Assembly (NCBI GenBank): GCA_031265345.1
Contig: JAISCU010000017.1
Coordinates: forward strand, 1-8,197
Length of the DNA stretch: 8,197 bases
Reading direction: 5' to 3'
Origin: Bifidobacteriaceae bacterium
GTDB taxonomy: Bacteria > Actinomycetota > Actinomycetes > Actinomycetales > WQXJ01
Below, one piece after another: positions 1 through 5,308 of this stretch. Position 1 is the stretch's first letter; each line of letters begins with the position of its first letter. The notes under the pieces are model-generated. The model ran no database searches, was not told where the DNA came from, and saw only the letters and a list, made by a program, of their open reading frames with translations. Position numbers and translations under genes: made by a program.

Positions 1-1459
1 GTAATTCCACTCGACCGCCCAGTACCTCTACTCGCTCACGTAGACCAGCCAAGCCGAAACCGACTCCTGGCGGCTGCGCCCCAAGCCCGGCGCCATCGTC
101 CACGATCTGGATCCGCAACGACCCTTCCAAGAACACGGCCGCCACCGAAATGTTCCTGGCGTCGGTGTGCTTGCGCACATTGGCCAGACCCTCCTGCACA
201 GTCCTGACCACCAGCAGGCGCACGGGCTGGGGCAGGCCGAGCGGAAGGTCGGTCTCCGTCTCCACCCTGAGGCCGGTCTCGCGGGCGAACCGTGCGCCCA
301 GGTCGGCCAGCGCGCTCTCGAGGGACCCGGCCAGGTCCAAGTGGGCGCCTTCGGCGACCAGTGCCCGAGCATCCGAGAGCGACCCGAACGCGGACTCGAC
401 AATCACCTCCAGGTCTTCCATCAGCCCCGCGTCTTCGGCCCCGCCGCCCCCTCGCGGACCGTCTTGCCGACCGCCTTGCCGACCGCCTCGCCGACCGTCT
501 TCGGGTGCGGCGGACCGGCTGCCGGCCAAGTCGCCGCGCCTGCCCTGGGCACGCTGGGCGGTCATGATTATCCCGACCAGCGATTGGGCTATCGTGTCGT
601 GGATCTCGCGCGACATGCGCTCGCGTTCGGCCATCACCCCGGCCTCCCGTTCGGCCGCGGACAACTGCCCCAAGGCCTGCTCCAGGCTGGTCATCAACAT
701 GTGGCGCTCGCCGTTCCAGCGCCAGGACGAGCGCAACCACCCGCCAGTCACCCCGGAGAGCACCATCGCCGGGAGCTGGCACAGCAAAGCTGTCAACAGG
801 CCACGCGACAGGGTGGTCCCGACAAAGATGCAACCACCCACGACCACAGTCCCAGCCACCAACCGGCCAACCAGGGCCTCGGTGCCGGAGGTCGCCCACA
901 GGACCACGTACAGCACCACCTGGAAAATGCCCATGGCTGGCGCGATCGCCGTGGCCACCCCCAACGTGGCGCCCACCAGCACCGTCATCATCCACCACTT
1001 GGCGGCGGGGATGGGCTCGATCCAGGGCATGCCCGGTCGCAGGAAGCCCAAGTAGGCCCCGACCAGCACCACCAGCAGCAGACCCAGCGCCAGAGCCAGT
1101 GCCCCGGAGCGCTCGCCCTCCGGCTGGTCGTAGAACCCGAGCGCCGCCGAGGCGATGGCCAGACCCAGCAGGATCATCTCGAACGCTGGCTGGGACGCCC
1201 GCAGCCAGCGCTGGTAGCTCGCATCGGAATCGTCTTGGCCGCGCGGCGCGTAGGCCAGGGCGCTCACCCCCAAGGCCACCGCGCAGGCTATGAACGGCAG
1301 CCACGGCGGCCCGTCGGGGCGCTGGACGAAAAGCGCGAACCCCACTCCCATGCCGATAGTCGAGCCGACCACGGCGTCCCACAGCCGGGCGCGCGCTTTC
1401 GGTTCGGTGGTGGGAGTGTTCGGCAAAGCGTCTGGTGCCAGCATCTGAGGTCTCGCCAT
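1..1459 (-). CDS. Sensor histidine kinase, HPK7 (DesK/NarL-like) family, 3' end outside window
   Basis: This is a membrane sensor kinase; 486 residues are visible and the frame is open to the window edge. Residues 1-26 are a short polar N-terminus (MARPQMLAPDALPNTP). Residues 27-242 form about 6-8 hydrophobic segments. A HisKA_3-type helix follows with MSREIHDTIAQSL, giving phospho-acceptor H287 and the D288xxxQ292 motif that supports phosphatase activity in this family. The ATP-binding domain shows the N-box EGLANVRKH, the G1 motif DDGAGL and the G2 motif GFGLAGL. I chose the ATG at 1459 because the identical N-terminus occurs in the neighbouring paralogue; no clear Shine-Dalgarno sequence precedes it. 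Relative to that paralogue it has a 28-residue Gly/Arg-rich insertion after residue 305. The signal is unknown. By analogy with its paralogue it may continue into a receiver domain, which cannot be seen. Confidence 0.93.
   Translation of the reverse strand, partial: MARPQMLAPDALPNTPTTEPKARARLWDAVVGSTIGMGVGFALFVQRPDGPPWLPFIACAVALGVSALAYAPRGQDDSDASYQRWLRASQPAFEMILLGLAIASAALGFYDQPEGERSGALALALGLLLVVLVGAYLGFLRPGMPWIEPIPAAKWWMMTVLVGATLGVATAIAPAMGIFQVVLYVVLWATSGTEALVGRLVAGTVVVGGCIFVGTTLSRGLLTALLCQLPAMVLSGVTGGWLRSSWRWNGERHMLMTSLEQALGQLSAAEREAGVMAERERMSREIHDTIAQSLVGIIMTAQRAQGRRGDLAGSRSAAPEDGRRGGRQGGRQDGPRGGGGAEDAGLMEDLEVIVESAFGSLSDARALVAEGAHLDLAGSLESALADLGARFARETGLRVETETDLPLGLPQPVRLLVVRTVQEGLANVRKHTDARNISVAAVFLEGSLRIQIVDDGAGLGAQPPGVGFGLAGLRERVEVLGGRVEL
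457..504. repeat. 12-bp tandem repeat (4 units) within kinase coding sequence
   Basis: Four consecutive 12-bp units read GACCGTCTTGCC, GACCGCCTTGCC, GACCGCCTCGCC and GACCGTCTTCGG. They encode on the minus strand RRGGRQGGRQDG, part of the Gly/Arg-rich insertion in the left-hand kinase. The paralogous kinase lacks the array, so it was gained in this copy or lost from the other. The unit length is a multiple of three, so changes in copy number keep the reading frame. Confidence 0.9.
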
Positions 1460-1521
1460 TCGACTGAGGACGTCGCTGGAGCCGCCTGGATGGCTGCGGC
1501 CCCCGCAGGGGAACAGGCTGA

Positions 1522-1550
1522 AATCTATCACGACCGCCTGGCGGAGCCCA
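1522..1550 (-). promoter_or_regulatory. Candidate extended -10 promoter of the left-hand kinase
   Basis: On the minus strand TGATAGATT (1530-1522) fits an extended -10 (TG, one base, TAGATT). A weak -35, TGGGCT, lies at 1550-1545 with a 17-bp spacer. The 14-bp block 1518-1531 is identical to 3588-3601 upstream of the paralogous kinase, and the distance to the start codon is nearly the same (63 versus 61 bp). The spacer contains a perfect palindrome, CCGCC-A-GGCGG (1534-1544), absent from the other copy and possibly an operator. Promoter activity is inferred from sequence only. Confidence 0.45.
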
Positions 1551-1566
1551 GGAGCCCACGAGCCCA
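1543..1566. repeat. 8-bp tandem repeat upstream of kinase promoter
   Basis: Three contiguous 8-bp units occur: GGAGCCCA, GGAGCCCA and CGAGCCCA. The first overlaps the candidate -35 position of the left-hand kinase promoter, so copy number could affect promoter geometry or protein binding. No similar sequence occurs at the matching place upstream of the paralogue. Confidence 0.75.
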
Positions 1567-1626
1567 CGGGGCGTCGCACGCGCGGCGACCGAGGGCCCGA
1601 ACCCCAACACCCGCCCCCGGCCGCCG

Positions 1627-3531
1627 CTATTCGACAGCCAAGGCGGCCTCCGGGCGAGGGCTCCGCCCCGAGCGCCCAGCCGCGGTTCGGCGCACGGCCT
1701 GGGCGAACACTTCGGGCGAGCTGGCTTTGACGATGTACTCCGACGCGCCCGCCCGCACGGCCCGCGCCACCCTGGCGTCCGACTCGAACACCGTGACGGC
1801 CACGACGGAGGTCTCCCGACCGACGGCGGCGGCATCGGACAAAATCTGGGCGATGGCCCAAACGCCTCCCTTGCCAGGCATCTCGAGATCCATCATGACC
1901 ACGTCAGGAGCCGTCTCTAAGGCCAGGCGGACGGCGTCTTCGCCGGTGCCGGCGGCTCCCACCACCTCGATGTCCGGCTCCTGGCCCAGCAGGTCCACCA
2001 GGCCCGTGCGGACTATCGGATGATCGTCCGCCACCAGCACCCGGAGCGAGGTCGCACCGTTGTCGCCTGCCGGGTCCAGACCCCCGTCCGCCCGCGACAG
2101 GGCGATGGCGTCAACTTCGACGCTCAGCACCGCCCCCGGACGGTCGCGGCGGTTCCGTAGCTCCACTCGACCGCCCAAGACCTCGACGCGATCACGCAGG
2201 CCGGCCAGGCCGAAACCGCCCGCGGTCGGCTGGGCGGCCAACCCGGCGCCATCGTCCACGACTTGGATGCGCAAAGACCCATCGGAGAACACCGCCGCCG
2301 CCGTGGCGTTCTTGGCGGACGTGTGCTTTCGGACATTGGCCAGTCCTTCCTGCACCGCCCGCACCACCAACAGCCGCACCGGCTGGGGCAGCCCGCGGGG
2401 AAGGTCGGCCTCGGTCTCCACGTTGATCCCCGTCTCGCGGGCGAACCGGGCGCCCAGGTCGGCCAGCGCGCCTTCGAGGGGCCCGGACAGGTCCAAGTGG
2501 GCGCCTTCCGCGACCAAGGCCCGCGCGTCAGACAGCGAATCGAACGCCGATTCGATAATCACCGCGAGGTCCTCCATCAGCCCTGGGTCGTCGCTGACGC
2601 GCACCGCCAGGCGACGCTGGGTGCGCTGGGCGGTCATGATTATCCCGACCAACGATTGGGCTATCGTGTCGTGGATCTCCCGCGACATGCGCTCACGTTC
2701 GGCCATCACGCCGGCCTCGCGCTCGGCGGCGGAGAGTTGGCCCAGGGCCTGGTCCAAGCTGGACATCAGCGTGCGCCGCTCGGCGCTCCAGCGCCAGGAC
2801 CCCCGCAACCAGATACCGACCACGACCGATAGCAGCATGCCCGGGACCTCGCACAGGATCGCTGTCAATAGCCCACGCGACACCACTATTCCGAGCAAGA
2901 TGAAGGTCGTGGCCAGGCCGCATCCGGCGATCAGGCGCCCGACCGCTCCCTCGTGGTCGGAACTGGCCCACAGAACCACCAGCAAAGGGACCTGGAAAAG
3001 TCCCGCCGCAGGCGCTATCGCCACGGTGAGCCCGAAGACCACGCCGAACAGAACCGCGACGGTCCACCATGGCCGACCCGCGAGCGGCTCGACCCAAGGC
3101 AGGCCCGGCCGCAGATAGACGGCATAGATCGCCACCAGCGCCAGTCCCAGCAGAACCAGGGCCAACGCCAATGTGGCCGTGCGATCCTCCGGTTCGCGAC
3201 CATAGAAGCCGAGGACGCCCGAGCCTGTCAGCAGCACCAGCAAGAGCAGTTCGAAAGTCGGTTGGGCCGTCCCCAGCCAACGGGCGTACGAGGCCTCCGG
3301 GCTCTTCCGGCCTCGCGGCCAATAGGCCAGGGCGAAGACCGCCATCACCGCCATGCAGACCGTGAAGGCCAGCCACGGCGGTCCAGGGGCGCGCACCACG
3401 AACAGGTCGAATCCCGCCCCCGTTGCCAGAACGAGCCCGGCCATGATGTCCCAGAGCCGGGCGCGCGCCCTAGGCTCGGTGATCGGCGTGTTCGGCAATG
3501 CGTCCGGTGCCAGCATTTGGGGTCTCGCCAT
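1627..3531 (-). CDS. Hybrid sensor histidine kinase (HPK7) fused to a receiver domain, no DNA-binding output
   Basis: A 634-residue protein. Hydrophobic segments lie at about 27-46, 51-71, 92-110, 119-140, 155-190 and 200-242, making a membrane sensor with little extracellular loop. The HisKA_3 helix has MSREIHDTIAQSL with phospho-acceptor H287 and D288xxxQ292. The ATPase domain has N-box EGLANVRKH (N399), DDGAG (426-430) and GGFGLAGL (438-445). A linker of about 20 residues leads to a receiver starting RVLVADDHP at about 497, with acidic pair D502/D503, phospho-acceptor D548 (VVMMDLEMPG), T580 and K602. The protein ends at 634, about 15 residues after the receiver; the LuxR-type HTH usual in NarL-family regulators is absent, and none appears in other frames before 1460. 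The ATG at 3531 matches the paralogue's start and lacks a clear Shine-Dalgarno sequence. The fused receiver probably acts on other proteins or as a phosphate sink (inference). Confidence 0.95.
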   Translation of the reverse strand: MARPQMLAPDALPNTPITEPRARARLWDIMAGLVLATGAGFDLFVVRAPGPPWLAFTVCMAVMAVFALAYWPRGRKSPEASYARWLGTAQPTFELLLLVLLTGSGVLGFYGREPEDRTATLALALVLLGLALVAIYAVYLRPGLPWVEPLAGRPWWTVAVLFGVVFGLTVAIAPAAGLFQVPLLVVLWASSDHEGAVGRLIAGCGLATTFILLGIVVSRGLLTAILCEVPGMLLSVVVGIWLRGSWRWSAERRTLMSSLDQALGQLSAAEREAGVMAERERMSREIHDTIAQSLVGIIMTAQRTQRRLAVRVSDDPGLMEDLAVIIESAFDSLSDARALVAEGAHLDLSGPLEGALADLGARFARETGINVETEADLPRGLPQPVRLLVVRAVQEGLANVRKHTSAKNATAAAVFSDGSLRIQVVDDGAGLAAQPTAGGFGLAGLRDRVEVLGGRVELRNRRDRPGAVLSVEVDAIALSRADGGLDPAGDNGATSLRVLVADDHPIVRTGLVDLLGQEPDIEVVGAAGTGEDAVRLALETAPDVVMMDLEMPGKGGVWAIAQILSDAAAVGRETSVVAVTVFESDARVARAVRAGASEYIVKASSPEVFAQAVRRTAAGRSGRSPRPEAALAVE

Positions 3532-3591
3532 TCAGGTGGGGATGTCGCCGCGGCCAGCTGGATGGGGGAGGCCCCAGCGGGAACGCACTGA

Positions 3592-3600
3592 AATCTATCA
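3592..3600 (-). promoter_or_regulatory. Candidate extended -10 of the hybrid kinase
   Basis: The minus strand reads TGATAGATT, an extended -10 (TG, one base, TAGATT), 61 bp upstream of the ATG at 3531. The surrounding 14 bp (3588-3601) are identical to the block upstream of the paralogous kinase, although much of the DNA between block and start has diverged. No good -35 is present, as is common for extended -10 promoters. The 13-bp tandem repeats at 3621-3654 lie just upstream. Confidence 0.42.
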
Positions 3601-4015
3601 CTCTCCCCTGCTCATGGGCGGGTCCGGCGCGTCGGTCCGGCGCGCGGGTCCGGCCTTGGGCCTGGGGTTCGTGGTGGCCACGAGGCGCCGTCGCACCGAT
3701 GACGCCACCGCCTATGCTCGATGCCGCTCGCTTGGGCCGCGCTCATATGCCCAGCCTGGGCGAAGGGTCGGCCGAGCGCCCTTCGGCGCGAGCCCGAGTC
3801 GCCCTTCGGCCGGGTCCGTATCCCGCAAGACCATGTCGCCTGGCCGACGATTACGGCGTTGTGACCGCTGAGGTGACGACGGATGGTCAGGCGTTCGGGT
3901 CGGTCGCCGAGGCGGCCATCTTGGTGCAATCGGAGGCACTCGATTCGGTCCTGCGGCCACTGATGCAAACCACAGACCTGACGGCCACCAATTACGGCTT
4001 GACCCACCAGCCAAG
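3601..4015. other. Region without a convincing gene between hybrid kinase and toxin-like gene
   Basis: Long open frames cross this stretch on both strands, but most of their translations are Arg/Pro/Trp-rich and unlike the neighbouring genes. What it does hold: the 13-bp tandem repeats near the kinase promoter; a hairpin CGAAGGG/CCCTTCG (3761-3767 with 3779-3785, 11-nt loop) with no T run; and CGCCCTTCGGC in two direct copies (3777-3787 and 3800-3810). The plus-strand stretch 3861-4019, from a GTG, could encode 52 residues of normal composition (AEVTTDGQAFGSVAEAAIL and on) but has no ribosome binding site. Confidence 0.6.
3621..3654. repeat. 13-bp tandem repeat upstream of hybrid kinase
   Basis: GGTCCGGC starts at 3621, 3634 and 3647, an exact 13-bp period. 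The first two units extend to GGTCCGGCGCG; the third ends as GGTCCGGCC. The array lies about 24-57 bp upstream of the candidate -10, where activators often bind. It does not resemble the 8-bp array at the matching place upstream of the paralogue. Confidence 0.75.
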
Positions 4016-4327
4016 CTAGGTCGACCCGAGGTCTTCGGGCGTGATCGCCAGCAGCCCGGCCAACTCGCGAGCCACCCGGCTCATCACGTCGCCGCCCAGG
4101 CTTCCGATCCGGCCGCCCAGGTCGCTCGGGCGGACGCTGGCCAGCTTCTCAGTCATCACATAGGTGTCGGATTCCAACTGGGCATTCGTCACCCTATCGG
4201 CGCCGACCGGTTCGAGGTTCCCAATCGGTGCCTCGCGGAGCAATTCGGACTCATCAACCTCGAATACCTGAGGGCATGGGACCAGAGGCGCTGAAAGACC
4301 TGGCGTGTTTCCATCCTGCCTGGTCAT
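4016..4327 (-). CDS. MazF/PemK-like toxin, apparently missing the N-terminal core
   Basis: A 103-residue protein. Residues 53-95 (SDTYVMTEKLASVRPSDL, then GGRIGSLGGDVMSRVARELAGLL) match the C-terminal pattern of MazF/PemK endoribonuclease toxins, in which a Tyr/Ala-containing strand leads to a Leu-Gly-x-x-Ile-Gly-x-Leu turn and a last helix. The first 20 residues (MTRQDGNTPGLSAPLVPCPQ) lack the usual RGDIW... and RPxVVVS segments, and the part between them and the C-terminal motif is shorter than in typical members of about 110-120 residues. An internal deletion is likely, so RNase activity is doubtful. The start is well supported: AAGGAG lies 5 nt before ATG, and that ATG overlaps a TGA in the upstream antitoxin frame as ATGA, an arrangement typical of coupled toxin-antitoxin pairs. 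A divergent member of the same fold is the alternative. Confidence 0.55.
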   Translation of the reverse strand: MTRQDGNTPGLSAPLVPCPQVFEVDESELLREAPIGNLEPVGADRVTNAQLESDTYVMTEKLASVRPSDLGGRIGSLGGDVMSRVARELAGLLAITPEDLGST

Positions 4328-4386
4328 GTGAACTCCTTGTCTTCAATGAGAGGTACATCAGCCAGAGGTCGAAGAGCCGCGCTTTG

Positions 4387-4617
4387 CTAGAGCTCGTCAT
4401 AGACGGCGTCCTCGGCGGCGTCCCACTCTTGAGGCAGAATCGCGTGGCCGGCGGCTGGGTCGGGGTGGACAATCCGGGGATCATCCCAGTCGAATGTCAA
4501 CCGTCCAGGGGACCGCCGCATCTCGAACGGCAACCCACCCGAAGCCACCGACTGGCTCAAGAATATGGTCACAGCGTCAGTCAGGTTCAGTCCCCATTCC
4601 CGGAGCGCCGCGTCAGC
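4387..4617 (-). pseudogene. RelB/DinJ-type antitoxin remnant, no start and early stop
   Basis: The frame encodes ADAALREWGLNLTDAVTIFL then SQSVASGGLPFE, which matches the second half of the ribbon-helix-helix domain of RelB/DinJ antitoxins (LGLNLSDAVTLFLxQxVxxxGLPFE), followed by an acidic tail ending AAEDAVYDEL at a TAG (4387-4389). The expected N-terminal strand and ATG are missing: upstream in this frame the translation is Cys/Trp/Pro-rich and not protein-like, and the stretch overlaps the end of the preceding gene in another frame. A GTG at 4572 would give 61 residues but cuts into the domain. After the TAG the frame stays open for 20 codons to a TGA that overlaps the toxin ATG, so the TAG may be a later nonsense change. 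Family assignment is fairly sure; function as an antitoxin is doubtful. Confidence 0.55.
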
Positions 4618-5233
4618 CGCGGGCGCGCGCGTAGGCGCGCACCACCAGGGAGTCGAGGGCCGGCAGGCGGTCCCAGTCCTCCGCTGGCAACGCGCGCCCG
4701 GCGTCTATCGCGGCGATGGCGTCCGCCTTGGCCAGGTACGGTCCTCCGGCGGGATCTATGGCGAAACCGAACTCGCGCCAATCCGGGTGACGGAAGGCGG
4801 CGGCATCGTCCAAGGTCACCGAAGCGGTCGCGGGGCCGTACCGGACCTCTGACAGGTCCTGCGCCACCACCAGTTCCCACAAAGCGACCAAGATGTCCGA
4901 TGCCGCTCCCCCAGCCCCGCTCGCCACCCCGGCCTGGGCGACCAGCCGGTTGGCGTCCGCCCGCGCCAAGCCCTCCAGCGGCTCGACCGGGATCGTGGCC
5001 GGGCCGAGGCTCGCCCAGACGCCGGGCGGCGCGCCCCCGCTGTCGCCGCCATCGAAACCGGCTGGACCGGCGCCGACAGCCTCGCGGCCGCCGCCCCCGT
5101 CCCCGACCACATCGCCGACCACGTCACCGACCACGTCGCCGCGCCGGACCCGGATGCGGGCCTCCAACGCCGCGCACGGACCGATCTGATGACGGCGCAA
5201 CCAGGCGCGCGCCTGACTCTCGTTCAGTAACAC
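4613..5233 (-). CDS. Unrecognised soluble protein downstream of the EF-G2-like gene
   Basis: I do not recognise this 206-residue protein. It has no membrane segments or signal peptide. Three parts can be seen: a basic N-terminal segment (LLNESQARAWLRRHQIGP); a low-complexity Gly/Val/Asp-rich stretch at about 32-75 containing GDVV three times; and a C-terminal region of normal composition (about 76-206) with DILVALWELVVAQDL, FRHPDWREFGFAIDP and GGPYLAKADAIAAIDAGR. Normal acidic composition on this strand, against Arg/Pro-rich translations opposite, supports it as coding. The start is uncertain: I chose GTG 5233 because GGGGGAGCA precedes it. GTG 5263 and TTG 5290 are in-frame alternatives. It lies 75 bp after the EF-G2 stop on the same strand, so it may be co-transcribed. 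Its stop overlaps the antitoxin remnant in another frame. Confidence 0.65.
   Translation of the reverse strand: MLLNESQARAWLRRHQIGPCAALEARIRVRRGDVVGDVVGDVVGDGGGGREAVGAGPAGFDGGDSGGAPPGVWASLGPATIPVEPLEGLARADANRLVAQAGVASGAGGAASDILVALWELVVAQDLSEVRYGPATASVTLDDAAAFRHPDWREFGFAIDPAGGPYLAKADAIAAIDAGRALPAEDWDRLPALDSLVVRAYARARG
5055..5071. repeat. 17-bp exact direct repeat, copy 1
   Basis: AAACCGGCTGGACCGGC recurs exactly at 5289-5305. This copy lies inside the low-complexity part of the unrecognised gene, where it encodes AGPAGF on the minus strand. Confidence 0.8.
5105..5140. repeat. 12-bp tandem repeat (3 units) in the unrecognised gene
   Basis: Three contiguous units occur: GACCACATCGCC, GACCACGTCACC and GACCACGTCGCC, encoding GDVV repeats on the minus strand. 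Unit length, orientation and sequence resemble the array at 457-504 (GACCGCCTCGCC there differs from GACCACGTCGCC here at two positions). Confidence 0.85.
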
Positions 5234-5288
5234 TGCTCCCCCGAAAACTCGACTACTGACCACTCCTCGTCGCCCTGGCCAACCAACC

Positions 5289-5305
5289 AAACCGGCTGGA
5301 CCGGC
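5289..5305. repeat. 17-bp exact direct repeat, copy 2
   Basis: This is the same 17-mer as 5055-5071, here in the gap between the EF-G2-like stop and the next gene. CCGGC and GCCGG in and just after it could form a short GC stem, but no T run follows, so I do not call a terminator. Confidence 0.75.
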
Positions 5306-5308
5306 CGG

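Noticed and set aside
36..1835. A 599-codon minus-strand frame across the left kinase
   Set aside because: It is out of frame with the kinase, and its translation is Arg/Gly/Pro-rich with no motifs. The true frame starts at 1459 and carries all kinase motifs.
167..2023. A 618-codon plus-strand frame opposite both kinases
   Set aside because: Its translation is His/Gln/Arg-rich and looks like the antisense of high-GC coding DNA; the opposite strand encodes clear kinase and receiver domains.
3761..3785. Intrinsic terminator at the CGAAGGG/CCCTTCG hairpin
   Set aside because: The loop is long, there is no T run, and it lies about 230 bp past the toxin-like gene's stop.
3612..4014. Minus-strand frames of 100-131 codons in the 3601-4015 gap
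   Set aside because: They are Arg/Pro/Trp-rich with no start signal or motif, and two overlapping frames are equally poor.
4228..5259. A long plus-strand frame opposite the antitoxin remnant and the unrecognised gene
   Set aside because: It is extremely Arg/Pro-rich with no start signal and is better explained as antisense of minus-strand coding sequence.
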